Below are positions 1-13,844 of a stretch of 64,000 nucleotides of DNA, one piece after another. The stretch lies in NCBI RefSeq assembly GCF_027596085.1, contig NC_072462.1, forward strand, positions 20,045,421 through 20,109,420. Direction: 5' to 3'. The first letter of the stretch is position 1, and every line of letters starts with the position of its first letter. A model generated the notes under the pieces. It ran no database searches and was not told the DNA's origin. It was given only the letters and a program-made list of their open reading frames with translations. The stretch is from Anoplopoma fimbria (Eukaryota; Chordata; Actinopteri; Perciformes; Anoplopomatidae). The position numbers were made by a program, and so were the translations under genes.

Positions 1-197
1 GTTCTTTCCTTTTAACAAAGTTACTTAATAAATACACCAACTCCTTCCTCACATAACTCAAAACATAGGCTCATTTATTCACGAGTGTCCTGAGGTGCGT
101 GAGTGCTTGTGTGAGTGCGTGCGTGCGTGTGTGCGTGTGTGTGTTTTAGAGGTGGTGTTATGCTAATGAGTCTTTGGATGGTTAACACAATGCCTCA

Positions 198-255
198 AGG
201 GAGGAGGAGGAGGAGGAGGAGGAGGAGGAGGAGGAGGAGGAGGAGGAGGAGGAGG
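198..255. repeat. (AGG)n trinucleotide microsatellite
   Basis: About 19 uninterrupted copies of AGG on the plus strand, reading as CCT on the other. Short open frames through it give poly-Arg or poly-Pro and are artefacts of the repeat. A weaker TG-rich patch lies just upstream around 116-143. Confidence 0.97.
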
Positions 256-379
256 TGCAGCTACATGACCGCAGCCAGCAGCGTGACCGATGAATGGATG
301 GAGTTTATCCACGCCACGCTTCCGATTGTTGTCTTCAAAATTATCGATGCAAACAGTAACAGCACTGAGGAACAACACT

Positions 380-1298
380 AGGAAATGAGGAGGGCAAAAC
401 TGCCATGGAGTACAGATATCAGCCAGATTATAAAACAATCGATAGTTAATGTGCGCATTTATGGGACTTGAAAGAGAAATGCAATACGAGATGAATCCAT
501 AAAATCTAAGGGCCCATTAGATTAAAATGGCAGTTTTAAAAACACCTGTTCACTAATGTGCTTTAGAAAAAAGAGATTCAAAACAATAAAGTAATTTTGT
601 GAGACTGAACGCTCTGCAACATTTTTTCCCTCCTCTGTCTTCTTTCGTTGACTCCCTTCTTCCATGTCATTGGTGCATTTGCCGCATCCTACACTACCAT
701 CATCCTTTTTATTTGCTTCTTGTTTTTAGTCATTTTTCTTGCCTTTCTTTCAATTTTTTCATCCTCCCCTCACACATCAGACACAGCTCTAAATGATGTT
801 TTACAATTAATGTATGAGAGTTTTACTTAAGAAATAATGTTAAAATGGCATTAACTAATTGATCAATCAAATGTTACTACATCATCTAATTGTTCCAATC
901 TAATTAGGTTAAAATGTATCTGTAGAGTATAAATATTGTTTGGTAACTGGCAGTTCTTGTGTCGCCCAGAAGGAAACAAATAGATACGTAACTACATAGA
1001 TGACAGACCTAATTGATCTATAATGCCTTTTATTCTCCTGAAGCAGGCGTGACCGCCGGAACATAACTATTGATCCCCCTCAGCTCTCCCATCCTCACCC
1101 TTTCTCCATCCTCCCCCTCCCCTCTCTTGAACCCTTGACCACGACCTCTAAAGTTCAGAGGTCAAGGCTGAGGGTCAGCTCGGTGACACTGAGAAGTCGA
1201 GAGACCCGCCCGCCTCTTTTTCTCCATTTAAGCAGGTGGAAAGAATGCGATTGCGGCGTTAGATTGATTGTTGTTGCGTGCCCGAGACCCGCAGTGTA
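380..1298. other. Unique noncoding stretch
   Basis: No gene or recognised repeat. It contains pyrimidine-rich patches around 625-775 and 1075-1135 and AT-rich sequence with several TAATT/AATTA cores around 840-910. The block 1020-1260 is more GC-balanced and of high complexity, as regulatory DNA often is, but nothing specific can be assigned. Confidence 0.5.
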
Positions 1299-1299
1299 A

Positions 1300-1532
1300 G
1301 TGTGTGTGTGTGTGTGTGCGTGTGTGCGTGTCTGTGTGTGTGTGTATGTGTCGTAGAGGGAACAACAATGCATTTCAATAGGCCTAATGTGAAAGCTGTC
1401 AATACTGCTGATCCAAACCACAACGCTTCATAGGAGGTTATTGCCCTTTGACTGATAGACTGTGTGTGTTGTGTGTGTGTGTGTGTGTGTGTGTACAGAA
1501 TGTGTTCATCTGTGCATGGATATGTTGTATGC

Positions 1533-1566
<34 letters not shown>
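1300..1566. repeat. Cluster of three (TG)n microsatellites
   Basis: Three TG tracts lie within 270 bases: an imperfect one at 1300-1350 with CG and CT interruptions, one at 1461-1494 with a phase break, and a pure one at 1533-1566. The unique spacers between them show no coding signal. Confidence 0.95.
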
Positions 1567-1568
<2 letters not shown>

Positions 1569-1569
1569 G

Positions 1570-2339
1570 TTAATTGACAGATGTTGGCTCTTACACAGCA
1601 GCCAGAGGGAAGTAAAGAAACCATGTATTGATTGGTTCTGCCATGATTGTCAGCTGTCTCCTCTTACATTTATTCTCATATTGTTTTTCATATATTGCTT
1701 CTGGGGTTTTCTCTTTTTTTTGTTTTTTTTCGTATTTAATAGTTGCTTTTGTTTTACATCTGCAGTGACTTAAATTACAGTTCTTTTTTGTTTGTGTTAT
1801 ACTTTAAATGGATTCGATATTCATGGAGACGGAAGAAAATTGTCCACCTGTGACAAATGTTAATATTTCGCATTGCTCTCCAAAGACAGCTGAGATAGAG
1901 AGTAAACTTTTGCAGATGTAAATGTAGATGAATTGTAATTTATTCTCAATCATGTACATGAACGTCATCTTATTTGTTTTTGTCCACAGTTTAGATTAGA
2001 TGCCATTTATTTAATGTTTGTGTCATTACTTTGCCCCCAGTTGTGTTTTTACCTTGATAAATTGTCCTTGGTGCTGCGCGGTAATGGAAGGTTTCACATT
2101 CACTGTTTGATTTAAAAAAATCAGCTCTTTGTGTTACTGGGATATTACACAATTATTACTGGGCGACTGCACCCTGGCGGTTGTATGTTATTGGTCGTCT
2201 GTCTATGCGTGTTGGCACACATGTTTACATGTCTACAATCATTTCTGCAGCATGTGTGCGTGTATTGTGAAATTAGGCGTTATTGAGCTCCTCTGACTGG
2301 AGTGTCCCTATGGTGCCTCTTCTCACTGCTGGATATCAA

Positions 2340-2340
<1 letters not shown>
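1570..2340. other. Unique AT-rich stretch, nothing recognised
   Basis: AT-rich high-complexity sequence with short T-runs near 1715-1730. No open frame with coding character, no RNA gene and no repeat family I recognise. Confidence 0.5.
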
Positions 2341-2343
<3 letters not shown>

Positions 2344-2427
<84 letters not shown>

Positions 2428-2437
2428 TACACACACA
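2344..2437. repeat. (CA)n microsatellite
   Basis: A pure CA run of about 78 bases, then degenerate CA units interrupted by AAACACAT and CACAAA at the right end. Interruptions confined to one end are typical of an ageing dinucleotide tract. Confidence 0.97.
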
Positions 2438-3689
2438 AATCCCTGTGGTGATTATCAGATCCCCCCCAGATCCTCTCGAAGCCTCAGACTGAAGTGGAAT
2501 TCACTTTGCTTTTTATTTACTGGCTATAGAAGACCTGATGACAGCCGTAAAAAGAGACCTTACAAACACACTCCTACGTGTGTACACACATCAACACTCC
2601 CACATTACAAAAAATATACCTTATACTGACCCATTATATTCTCATATTGAGTATTTACAAATTAAGTTTATTTAAAATAAGCTAACAATTAAAAGGGTTT
2701 AGATAAATTGATTCTTTCAATAGCAACTTTACTTGTGTCAAGGTTTTAAAGGCGTTAAAATGCTCAGGCTGAAATTATTCAATCACTGAGCTAGTTGTGA
2801 CTAAGCCTTTAAACTGTTTGTGTTGGGACATTCAATGTAAGCTAAACAGAATGGGCTAAATGCCCAAATTAAAAAGATATACACTCTTACTTTTTATTCC
2901 TTGTGTACTTAATGAAGGTGGATTTCCACGTTATAAAGCACTAGCATTTTTTTAATACATGCAAATACCAATACAATTGTGCTAAATTGGCCAATATCAG
3001 CCGGACTAGTGTATTGGTCTACCTATTATCTTGTATAATTTATCTGCAATTGTGTAACGTAGTTGAGTAAAAGACCTCAGTGTGCTGAGGTCTGGACAGT
3101 ACTACATGTCAGAAGTAAATAAAACAGCATTTATCTTAACCTGAAACACATTTAAATCAGGAGTCGCAATATTTGTATCTCATATTAAGTGTGTGCCATT
3201 ATGCGGTTCACTAATGTTCACTCTATGAATACTAAGAAATGTATGTTCGTTACTACATATGAGCTTTCAAACCTGTAATGAATCTAAAACAGGTTGATCT
3301 AAATCATATCACCTGCGTTTGTTTGGATAAGGATTCTTGCTTGTGCCCAAACGTGTTGTGCACTCGACCATTGCACATGCATGTGTGTGTCTCTGAATCT
3401 GTCTATAAAGTGATCATATTTGTCCTCTGAATGTTGCTGAATGTAAACCAGGTCTGTCTGACTCCCCACAGACAGGCAGGTATTGAGATATTATGGGATT
3501 TGTGCAGGTGCACTCACCCCTCTCTCTCTCCCTGTCTCTCTTTCTCTCTCCCTCTCCCTGTATGTGTGTGTGTAGGGATATTATGGAGATCAGAGGCAGG
3601 CTGGGAGCCTCCGAGGCTATTAGCTCATCTGTATTGTATTGAGACGAGGGTATGTACACATCTGCTGATGACACCAGAGAATTGAGCTT

Positions 3690-3690
<1 letters not shown>
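2438..3690. other. Unique stretch with possible decayed repeat
   Basis: No gene seen. At about 2975-3030 the sequence (cores GGCCAATATC and GTATTGGTCTA) weakly resembles a fish dispersed repeat, but it is too decayed to call. A CT-rich patch with CTCTCT runs lies at 3518-3560. Confidence 0.4.

Positions 3691-3727
<37 letters not shown>
3691..3727. repeat. (TG)n microsatellite
   Basis: About 18 TG units with one CG interruption at each end. Confidence 0.95.
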
Positions 3728-3728
<1 letters not shown>

Positions 3729-3729
3729 T

Positions 3730-4664
3730 TGATCCCAGACAAGCTCTCATTTTTTTCTTCGTCTCCATGCCATATTGTCTGGCTAAGACTCCAATCTTCT
3801 TATAACTTGACAACTATGCCCTTGCCGGCAAATTGCTCAGCTGTGCTGAAACAACTGAAATATATAAACATAATGTATACGGCACACAATTTGTTTGTTT
3901 TCTTTTATTTTTCTTTGAGGAGCCAGGATTGATCTATCAAGGGAGTTATTGCTATCAAAATGTAAAACATATATGAATATGTCAATTGTCAAAATGAATA
4001 CAAAATATGAAGCAGTGGCAAATGGGGGACATATTGCTCAAATCACTCTTTGCCCAAGTCTGATAGTGCTCATTTTGCATACGGGCCTCTTTTGTATTTT
4101 ATCATATGAGTGCATACTCGCACCTGTGAGAATTAGCAGTAAAATAGTCTTCTGACATTTCATTACCTTCTCTCCCTATATCAAGTGTCTGGTAAGTTAA
4201 ATCAAGTGGCTTTTGTTGAAAACCATCTTAAAATGCCTTTTTCACCCATCTACAGTGCCTTGTGATCAGCCTGTAGGTTTTTCATTGCATTAGCATGAGC
4301 TGCATTGCACCAGAGAGTTTATTTTTTATTTTTTTGCCTGCCTCTCTCTCTCTCACTCGCCTATCTCTCTCTGTCGACCAACACGAACTGGGTCAATTGA
4401 TGAATACAAATGTCACCTAATGTCCCATCATCTAGACAAAAAAAGTGGTGAAGAGAGTGAGAGAGGTGATGGAATAAAACGAAAAGAATCCCGCTTCTCC
4501 TTCTTCTGCAGACGTTAGCAGCTTTTAACCCCGCTTTGATTGATACGGCATCAGAAGTTACTCGATTAAACGGCGTTTCACACTGCATAGATTCCTACTT
4601 AAAAGTCTCAAGACCTCTAAATTATTTATTGATGTCTGTTCCAATCTACATCTGGCTAAGGAGG

Positions 4665-4665
<1 letters not shown>
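3730..4665. other. Unique stretch with short CT tract
   Basis: No gene recognised. CT-rich simple sequence at 4339-4376. The block 4490-4610 is GC-balanced and of high complexity, possibly regulatory, without a decisive motif. Confidence 0.45.

Positions 4666-4666
<1 letters not shown>

Positions 4667-4711
<45 letters not shown>
4667..4711. repeat. (TG)n microsatellite
   Basis: About 22 uninterrupted TG units. A 178-codon plus-strand frame running across it consists of poly-Cys/Val from the repeat plus unrelated flanks and has no recognisable domain. Confidence 0.97.
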
Positions 4712-4713
<2 letters not shown>

Positions 4714-7528
4714 AGGCGAAGGGTTTGGGGGGGTTGACTGGTGCTTCCGCAGCGCCTAGAGGAACTTGTTTTCCATGTGCACTTGTTCACCTGCCCGTCT
4801 TCTCTAATGGGGCTCAGCAGGGAGGGATGAATAGGCCTGAAAGTGGCAACGCGGCGGTGAAATTGCATCGCGGCAGCTCAGCGTGCACGGGGCCTCGGCT
4901 CCCAACCGCTGTCTTTTCCTTTTCAGCTCCCACTCTCATGTATAGGGGGAAGAGAAACGAGGAAAGCAGTACGCAGGCACACATATACAGTAATTCACAG
5001 ATGAACAACCCATCAAGTAAGGAAGAGAGGAAACACACATACACTCACATGAGCGATAAAGTAACGCACTGAGCCAAGAAAGTGAGTTCATATTGGCTAA
5101 TATCCACGGGAAGCAGCTCAGGAATTTTTTTTAAGTTGAGCAGCAAAACAAAGCAGTTTCTTATTCTGTTTCTTTTTTTCCCCTGGAGTGCATTGTATTA
5201 GTGGATGGGGAAATATACAAGTCTGATTTAAGACAAAGCTATTTGGAAGCATTTAAGTCTCCCGGTGTCCCAAAGATGAAAGGGTCAATAGTAAAGTATT
5301 GGTGGAGAATTGCCGGAGTGATTGGAAATTTGTGAAATTAGCATTGTATCTTGTAGGCCTAGAGTGCACTCAGCAGATTTATACTTTGGGGTCCATGTTT
5401 AGTGAACAGTAGGATGAAGTTTAGCATCTGTAGTTTACTTTCTCTGAACACTGCAAATTTGGATTAGGATAAATGGCTTTCAGAGGCTCCTCTCTCCTCA
5501 GAAGCACATAGATATACAATTCAAAAACCAGTGTCTTTAATGTGTTGATGTGTCACCTGATTATTATTATCACTTACCTTCTGACATGTTTATCTGTTCT
5601 TATTTAAAGGAATAACATTTGGAAACCTCACGAACGATGAGTGGCAGGTGGTCCACCTTTTAAACAGAGCTGAGCTTACAAGTGCACTACATTTATTAGA
5701 ATCCTTTGTTTTTTTTCACATCTTTCACATACATATGTACAAAGTCATGTTCTGTATTCATTGTGTCCATGGTCTTAAAAGGAAAACAGCATGCCTTGTT
5801 TATGAAAAAAATGCATAATTTAAAAGTAGACATCATCAGAATTTTGTAGAAGTTACACTAACACATATGTCTACTTGAATAATGTGAATTTGCTGAACCA
5901 TAGCCAACAAGATAATGTCAAAAGTGCAACTCTATGTAGATGATCTGCCTGTTTCAGTTTCAGCGTTATGTCAATTACCTCAGATCTTTCAGATTCCATT
6001 TTTAAACCTGCTTACATTTGTTGGCTTAACTTCAACCTTGTTGAACCAGCATATTTGCTGTATTAGCTCCTTAAATTATTTATCCATTATGATGATTGAT
6101 AATTGCTCTGTCAATCGACTAATCAAGTGATTGAGGAATTGTTTCAGCATGTTCATATCGCTAAATCTAAATGTTTTTTTTTCTGTATCGAGAATGGAGA
6201 ATAAATAAAAACTCATAACACGTATTGCTTGTGCGGGCTTTGTTGCAGGCACGCATTGATCCATGCTTGTATCTATGAAGTGCACACATTCGTACCTGCA
6301 CCTATCAGCCTGCAAACTCTTACGCGAGTGTGAAGGTGCGTTTGAGTGAATCATGGTCGGGATTGAAACGTCACTGCGACCTTGAGTGATGAAACATTGG
6401 GTGGAGGTCTATGCTGTTGGTTGGATGAAGTTGGAGGAAAAGTAGTGAGTTCATTTACTTTGTGTTGTGTGGAGTGGGAGATGAAGGGGGTGGGGGCTTT
6501 AGCTCTGGAGGCTGGCCCATGTTTCTCCCTCCACTGTTTATTGAGGGCCTGTCTCAGGGGCCAGGTATTGATTTCTGCCTGGATGAGATGGGATAGCCCT
6601 GGAAGACTGGGTGACAGATGGATGAGAAGGAACGAAGGGATAAGTGGAGGAGTGTAGCTCTTGTCCCACTACAGAGGCTGCTTCAATTGTCTATAAATGT
6701 TAACTTTGCCTTGACCCTTACTCATTGGTTCCTGTTTAAGAAAGTCAATATATTTTTGGGAACAAGGTTGATATTTTTTTAGCTTTCGCACCACGAATAA
6801 AAGGGTCAACAAATCACATTTCTTGGAACCGGCATATTCAAAATGTGCTCCTTTCAACCTTGACAAAGGCAGAGCAGACCAGTTCCACTCCTTTTGTTCT
6901 TACCTTTCACAATAAAAGCCCTACACGTTTACAGACCTCAAATTCACTCAGAGCATTTCACTAAAAGGCAACTCAATAAAATAGCTTACAGTAGCTAAGG
7001 CTATACAACGTTTTACCTCTAACACTACCTGACGCTGCTTTGGATCAATAGGATCCCAGTAGTTGGTGTTCTGCCTGCGCAAATAATTTGGAACCTTTTT
7101 TTCAAAAATTGCCACCATGAAGAGTTTAGATTCAAAATTATCGCAGATGAGTATTTCACGTCTTTATTTACTGTTTATGTCTTTTAAACTCCTCTCCTCC
7201 TTTTTAGATGCAGGGCCTGTGAGGTTGTGTCAACCTGTGTTTCATTTCAACTGCACACAAATTATACTCTTTTTGGGACGTCTATCACAAACACACAGTC
7301 TTGACTTTATCAAGGTTGTATAGTTGATCGTTCCCTGGTTATGTGCCCAGTGAAAGTCACAAAACACAAACACACACACACCTCCCAGCACCCTCTGTCA
7401 ACTTAATGGCTGCCGATCAATGGCAGGAGGTCAGCCTGGTGATAGAGAAGCTTGGAGCGCCATGTGTGCGTCTGTATATGTGCGTCTGTGTTCATTTGTG
7501 TGCTTTTATGTGTCTATGTGAGTGTTTA

Positions 7529-7530
<2 letters not shown>
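4712..7530. other. Long unique noncoding stretch
   Basis: 2.8 kb without a gene, RNA gene or repeat I recognise. 4712-4930 is GC-richer and of high complexity. 5400-6200 is AT-rich. 6380-6660 is G-rich on the plus strand (GGATGAG and GGAGG words). Reading frames here are short and show no conserved protein motif. Confidence 0.45.

Positions 7531-7611
<81 letters not shown>
7531..7611. repeat. (TG)n microsatellite
   Basis: About 40 uninterrupted TG units, preceded by degenerate TG-rich sequence from about 7465. The degenerate flank suggests that the present pure tract expanded inside an older, longer one. Confidence 0.98.
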
Positions 7612-7613
<2 letters not shown>

Positions 7614-9326
7614 GTCTGATAGAGAGCAGGGCTTAGGACCGCCGAGTCGATTGAGGAGGGGTGAAAAAAGTGTCCAAGATTCATTTTTTCTCATCTGGAA
7701 CCGAGGGGAGGCCGGTGCGTTATTTTTCTTGGCTTTAGCCCTCACGGCTCTAAGTGGGTATTGATCAGGTGCCTTAATGCAAACCTGTCAAATTAATTTT
7801 GCAGGGAGAGAAGGCTGTGACTGCTGCGAGATTGCTTCAGCATCGGAGGGGGGTTGGATGGATGGATGGAGGGGGTAAAGGGATGTTAGAGGTGGGGAGC
7901 CCATGAATTTTAATCATCATCTAAATAGGAAGCTGGCGTTCCAGTCTTTTTTTTCTCTATTCTTCTTTCCCCCCATGTGCTTACTTCTACATCCTTTTTT
8001 CTGCACCCTTTCATCTGGTAGTCCTGTATTCTTTCTTTTCTTGCTTTGTTTGTTTGACAACTTAACACACACGTCAGTGTGTAGATGCTACATGTGCCTG
8101 TAAGCAGCCCTGAAAAAAAGAGAAAGTTAACTTCTCCTTTCCTTTTTACACACACTCAAGTGGGGTTGTTTTACAATGCTGCTGTGAGGTCTCAGCCCTG
8201 GACCACTACACCGGATCAGGCTAATCCCTTGCCAGCTCCTTTTATCCCATTAGTTAGTTAACTGTCGACCAGGGTCTTTCTCACAACGGGAAGAATTAAA
8301 AAGAGCCATAAGTAAGTTTTACGACGAGGGATTTGAGGGATAGAGCGGTGTTACGGTGAGCGGCGAGCCTATCTGCATGTGATCTACTGCGGCCCGATTT
8401 CTCTTGACTCCCGCTTCTCTCTCTGTTTGTTTATCCGAGAGCTGTAAGTTTTACACAGAATGCTGTCGCCCCTTTCCATCGACCCTCTCGGCCGTTTAGG
8501 TGTGCTTTATGATCCGTATAGTGCAGAATGAAGACACACACACTCTCTATCTAACACATTCATACATGAAAGCATGCATGCACAGTCCTGTTTGTATGCA
8601 CATTCAGACACATCGGTCTGTGTGCATGCAAGAGTTACAAGTACCGCATACACTAATGTATCAGATACATACACACTCACAGACACACACACATATACGC
8701 ATTTATGGTCAGACTACATCAATACTGGCAACTGTGGAGGGCTCCACTGCAAACAAATCATCGTAATAACTTTCTCTCTGGAAAGAGCGGCATGACAGAA
8801 TTATAGTGCTAAGTATCATGTTGATTCAGAATGAGCTTTGCAGTGGAGATTTTAAAATGTCTCATATTCTAGATGACATTTTAACTATGTTTTAAATTCA
8901 TGTTGGACCTCAGACAAGGTTGTTGAGAGCAACACTGCACATCTCTCTCGTGTCTCTTGTTTTCCATCTGGTCCACAGTCTGGGTCTTAAGTGTTGCCCC
9001 AAATCTATACCAGCACTGTTGGATTAGTGTTGTCTAAAGTGGGAAAGTAAAGTGGGGAAAATTTGTCAGTTTAAAGCAGCACCAGCAGCAAGCGTGTGTT
9101 CGTTGTTGCATGTTTTTTTATTTTCTTGGTATTTTAATTGCGTAGCTTCTGGATGATTACTGAACTGGCTAACTGACAAGATTGTAGCTGAAGGCATGTT
9201 GCCACAACATACAGTATTTATTTACTAAAAGTGCTTTTGTTAAGCTAATAGGATGAAGACCTTTACCTACTTAATTTAGTCAGTACTGACTTCATTTTTT
9301 ATATATACTTATTTGCTTTCTTGCCG
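7612..9326. other. Unique stretch, possible regulatory blocks
   Basis: No gene seen. Two high-complexity, GC-balanced blocks at about 7620-7830 and 8160-8480 have the look of conserved noncoding elements: few simple repeats, and homeodomain-type cores such as CAAATTAATTTTG near 7790. A GGAT/GGAG patch is at 7852-7876 and degenerate CA-rich sequence at 8525-8700. Conservation cannot be tested here. Confidence 0.35.
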
Positions 9327-9585
9327 TAAGTTTGAGAAGAAGATCCATACCACCCTCATGACTATCCATTAAATGGGAAGCTAGAGCCACTGATTAGCTT
9401 AGCTTTGCTTAGCATGAGAAAAAACCTGGAAGCATGGATCATAGCTAACCTGATTCTAGCCAAGGTTGAAAGAAATCTGCATACCAGCTTCACTAATTAA
9501 CATGTATCTTCTTTGTGTAATCTGGACTGTGGTTGACAGAGCCATGCTAGCTGTTGCTAAGCTCAATGCATCCCAACTCTAGCTT
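9327..9585. repeat. Decayed teleost interspersed repeat (TTAGCTTAGC family)
   Basis: The order of words matches an abundant fish dispersed repeat. A start like GAGAAGA..CCATACCACCCTCATG is followed by GATTAGCTTAGCTTTGCTTAGCATGAG, then CATACCAGCTTCACTAATTAACATGTATCTT, then GAGCCATGCTAGCTGTT. I know the family from its frequency in ray-finned fish genomes and do not assign a transposon class. The copy is heavily diverged and has no coding capacity. Confidence 0.7.
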
Positions 9586-10200
9586 TTTTTGCACAACTGT
9601 TACTTTGCCCAGAGTGTCCCAAGGAGGTTAAAAAGTCGGCTAATTGCTTTCAAACTGCTGTTTTTGGCACACATGAATTGAAAATATTATTTTTGCCAGT
9701 TTCAGAAAGGATAAAACATACTAGTGCAGTGCTTTGAAAAATGTAAACTTTTTCGTTAACTGCATCGGCTCCAACCTGAAACCTGAAAGCCAAGTGAGAT
9801 GCAGGATCATCTGAATATGGAACTTATACATTTTTTACTAATTGCAGCATATTTGTCATTTGCAAATATAAGTCCTGTTCTTTACACATGTTTCAGTCTT
9901 GTTTATTGCATGCATTTTCTTTCCTCTTCTTTGCATTTTACATTTTTTATTTCTGTCTCTTTAAGCCCTTCCGGCCTCGTTATACATGTAAACATCAGCA
10001 TACCAAAGTGATTCTTGATTTAAACTCCCTGAATAGAAAGCTCATTTTAAGATAGATTTCCCATGCAGGGCAGTATTTGCATATTCTTAAAAAAATGTCT
10101 CAGCTTTTTTTCTCTCTCCAGGGCTCACACAAACTCTGCCTTCACTGTCTCACTAGCTAGCTAGCTGCCACTGCACTCGAGATGCAAATGTATTTGGAAG
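9586..10200. other. Unique AT-rich stretch, nothing recognised
   Basis: Plain AT-rich sequence leading into the next TG tract. A short CTAGCTAGCTAG run occurs at about 10153-10166. No gene or recognised repeat. Confidence 0.5.
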
Positions 10201-10201
<1 letters not shown>

Positions 10202-10267
<66 letters not shown>

Positions 10268-10270
10268 TGT
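10202..10270. repeat. (TG)n microsatellite
   Basis: About 30 uninterrupted TG units followed by TGGG interruptions at the right edge. Confidence 0.97.
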
Positions 10271-11604
10271 GGGCATGCGTGCAAGTGTTTGTGTGAAATG
10301 TATTTTGGTGAGCTGCAGATTGGCTGGCTCGTCTCAACAGAGGTTCCATTACCTCTCAGTGGCTTTCATCTGCTCACCGAGTGAGAAGTCCTCGCATCTG
10401 GGGCGAACGAGACACGGTGTAACACACAGACACACACCAATGCACAACTGAAGATACACATAGATGTGGAGCCAAAGAGAGAAGGTGTGTGACAAGAACT
10501 CAAATAGATTTTATGACAAAATACAACAGTTCCCAGCAGGCTTGTTGTGCTTGCGAGTGCAGCCTCAAAGCGGATATTTTTCTTTGCTGTTCACGTGAAC
10601 AGCATTACTGTTTCAGACCACAGGCATATTTCTATGTACAGAATTTGACTTCTACAGTTTTGATTGACAACAATAATGTATTTGAACAAAAAATATTTAC
10701 AAGTTGAATTTGGAGTCCTTTGGTTGATCCATCTTCTGGACTCATTGTCTTGCTCACAAACACCAGGGCAGGGCTAAAGACGTTTAATGGACAAACATTA
10801 GTGAGTAGCAAACATTGTGTTTTATAGATAATCTTGACATTTTGGTACTGTGAAGGTTCATCTTAAAACTAATATTCCATTTAAAAGTACATTTTGAACC
10901 CATGGACAGACAGAGAGTGGCTGGTGGAGACATCTTAGTGACTTATATATTCGAGAAAGTTAAGCACAATTTACACTTTTGCAAGAGAACATACAGTTCT
11001 ACACGGCGGAGGCATGATCTTGGAAAACATATGCAGAAATCTTCCTGTCTGACTGACTTCTTTAGGTGTGGCTCACATGACCTTAACACAACTGGTAGCT
11101 AAAGAAGAACTTGTGAGGACTAAATAATAAATATAAATATACTGAAGTTGTTAGGATTAACTAGTATGAGTTTAGCAGCACATCAAGCTGCAGCGTTCTG
11201 AAGCTTAATGCATCTTCAGAGAATAAGGTAATGTTCTAAAAGTAAGTCTGAGATCAGTTTCCCTACAGTTAAGAATGATAATTCTTGTAGGAAATGAAAG
11301 CATGTGTATTTTGTGTGTGCGTCTGTGTGTGTGCAGCAGACAGATGACGAGTACCAGGAAGGCAGATGCAGACTGTCACAAAGCAGGAAATTCACAGACT
11401 GACAGGACTGATTGTGTTTAGTTATGACTGACACACACACACACACAAACACACACGGAAGCAAACACTTATGGAAGTCTGGAAGTTTTGCAAATTGTTC
11501 TTAAACCAATTCTGTGTAAGTTGTTTTTGGAAAAGGAAATGTGTGGAGGATATTTGAGAACCATCTGCAGATCCTTTATTAGTACTGTTAGTTCCTGACA
11601 GCTG
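10271..11604. other. Unique noncoding stretch with a short CA tract
   Basis: No gene recognised. A short CA tract lies at about 11431-11456. A small inverted repeat, CTGTTCACGTGAACAG at about 10588-10603, is a perfect 16-bp palindrome centred on CACGTG, an E-box core. Confidence 0.45.

Positions 11605-12391
<787 letters not shown>

Positions 12392-12481
<90 letters not shown>
12392..12481. repeat. (TG)n microsatellite
   Basis: About 45 uninterrupted TG units. Frames on both strands across it are repeat artefacts. Confidence 0.98.
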
Positions 12482-12483
<2 letters not shown>

Positions 12484-13756
12484 GGGGGCTCTCCTGTCAG
12501 TCTTCATATCCATCAAAGGCTGCATCCCATTCACAGCAACATGACAGAGACGTAAAGCAATCTGCCTGACCAAAAGCATTTAATTTTGAAACGGCTGCCC
12601 AATGAATCCCCATTCAGATCAACAGGGAGGGACTCGCACACATATGCACACAAATGATTTTGCATGCATGCACTCAAAGTCTGCAAGTACACATGCACAG
12701 ATGCACCCATCAGATGCCCCCCCATCTATTACCTCAACCTACCCCCCACACACACAGCCTCAGGGGAAAAGATGAAATGTCTTTTTTAAGGATTGAATAC
12801 AGCAGGATGAGCTTCGCCACTTTAACCTTACATATGCAAAATCCGTCGTTTGTGTATTCATGTAGAGAGACACAAAACAGGCGCTACAATCAAAAATGTA
12901 ATTTCCCTGCCAGTGAGACGACCTTGACTCTCATCTGCGGAAAAAATTAAATGATCTCACTCGTACTGGCCCAAACTTTCATCACCAATATAATTAGATC
13001 AAATACATACATTTAATATAAAGGGATTAAAATAGATATTGTAATTGTATTTTAAGGGTTTTATTTCATTGCTGCAAAAACACTAACGGACAGCTATCCC
13101 TCCTCTCCACCTGAACCACAAAAATTGTTAGAGCCCACTCAGTCAGCCCTCTGGACACTTCAGTCTCCTCTGTCCTTTCCATCCCTTAAAGACGAGTAAC
13201 AAGATTGAGAGAGTCACTTTGTGTTGTCGATCTGCACTACAGAGAGAGAGAAGGAGAGGCAGAGACTGCAAAAACTCTGTTTAATACACAAGATGCTGCC
13301 GAGTTCAAGTGACTTTTGTTTAAGCCCCAATTAGCCTGTAACTGTACAGTGTCAGTCAAACAAAGCACAGAATAATATTTTGAACAAAAAAGCAAAAAAA
13401 AAAAGCAGAAACAAATCTTTATTTGTATATTGCATTGTATTCAAGCAAAACACAATATACTATGCTGAAAAAAAATCTGTAAGTACAGGGATGAAAATAC
13501 TAAACTAACACTCAACAAACATGATTTAAAATACAACAAAACAAAACTAAAACATCAAACATGTGTTTATTAAGATGAAAAATGAGGAACAGCAAAACTA
13601 TTATCACACTTTTACATGTAATTACTGAGTATAATAAAGAAGAACACCATTAAAAAGCAATATATCTCCGAAATTCTGTTTCAATATTAGCTCTGTTTCT
13701 AAAACGTGGAGACAGCTCATTATCAAATGGAAATGGCATTTGCATACACTGAGGCA
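12482..13756. other. Unique stretch, A-rich in the middle
   Basis: No gene seen. 12482-12960 is high-complexity unique sequence. 13350-13640 is A-rich, with sequence such as AATCTTTATTTGTATATTGCATT that may be a very old fragment of a fish repeat beginning TTTATTTATATAGC, but it is too diverged to call. Confidence 0.4.
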
Positions 13757-13808
13757 ACACACACACACACACACAATTCAAACATGCATGGAAACACACA
13801 GCCACAGG

Positions 13809-13842
<34 letters not shown>
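13757..13842. repeat. Two adjacent (CA)n tracts
   Basis: CA tracts at 13757-13775 and 13810-13842 are separated by 34 bases of unique sequence. Confidence 0.95.

Positions 13843-13844
<2 letters not shown>

Noticed and set aside
115..438. Arg-rich and Pro-rich frames on opposite strands
   Set aside because: Both come from the AGG trinucleotide tract.
4536..5072. 178-codon plus-strand frame
   Set aside because: It crosses a TG tract (Cys/Val repeat) and its flanks show no domain or splice signals that support an exon.
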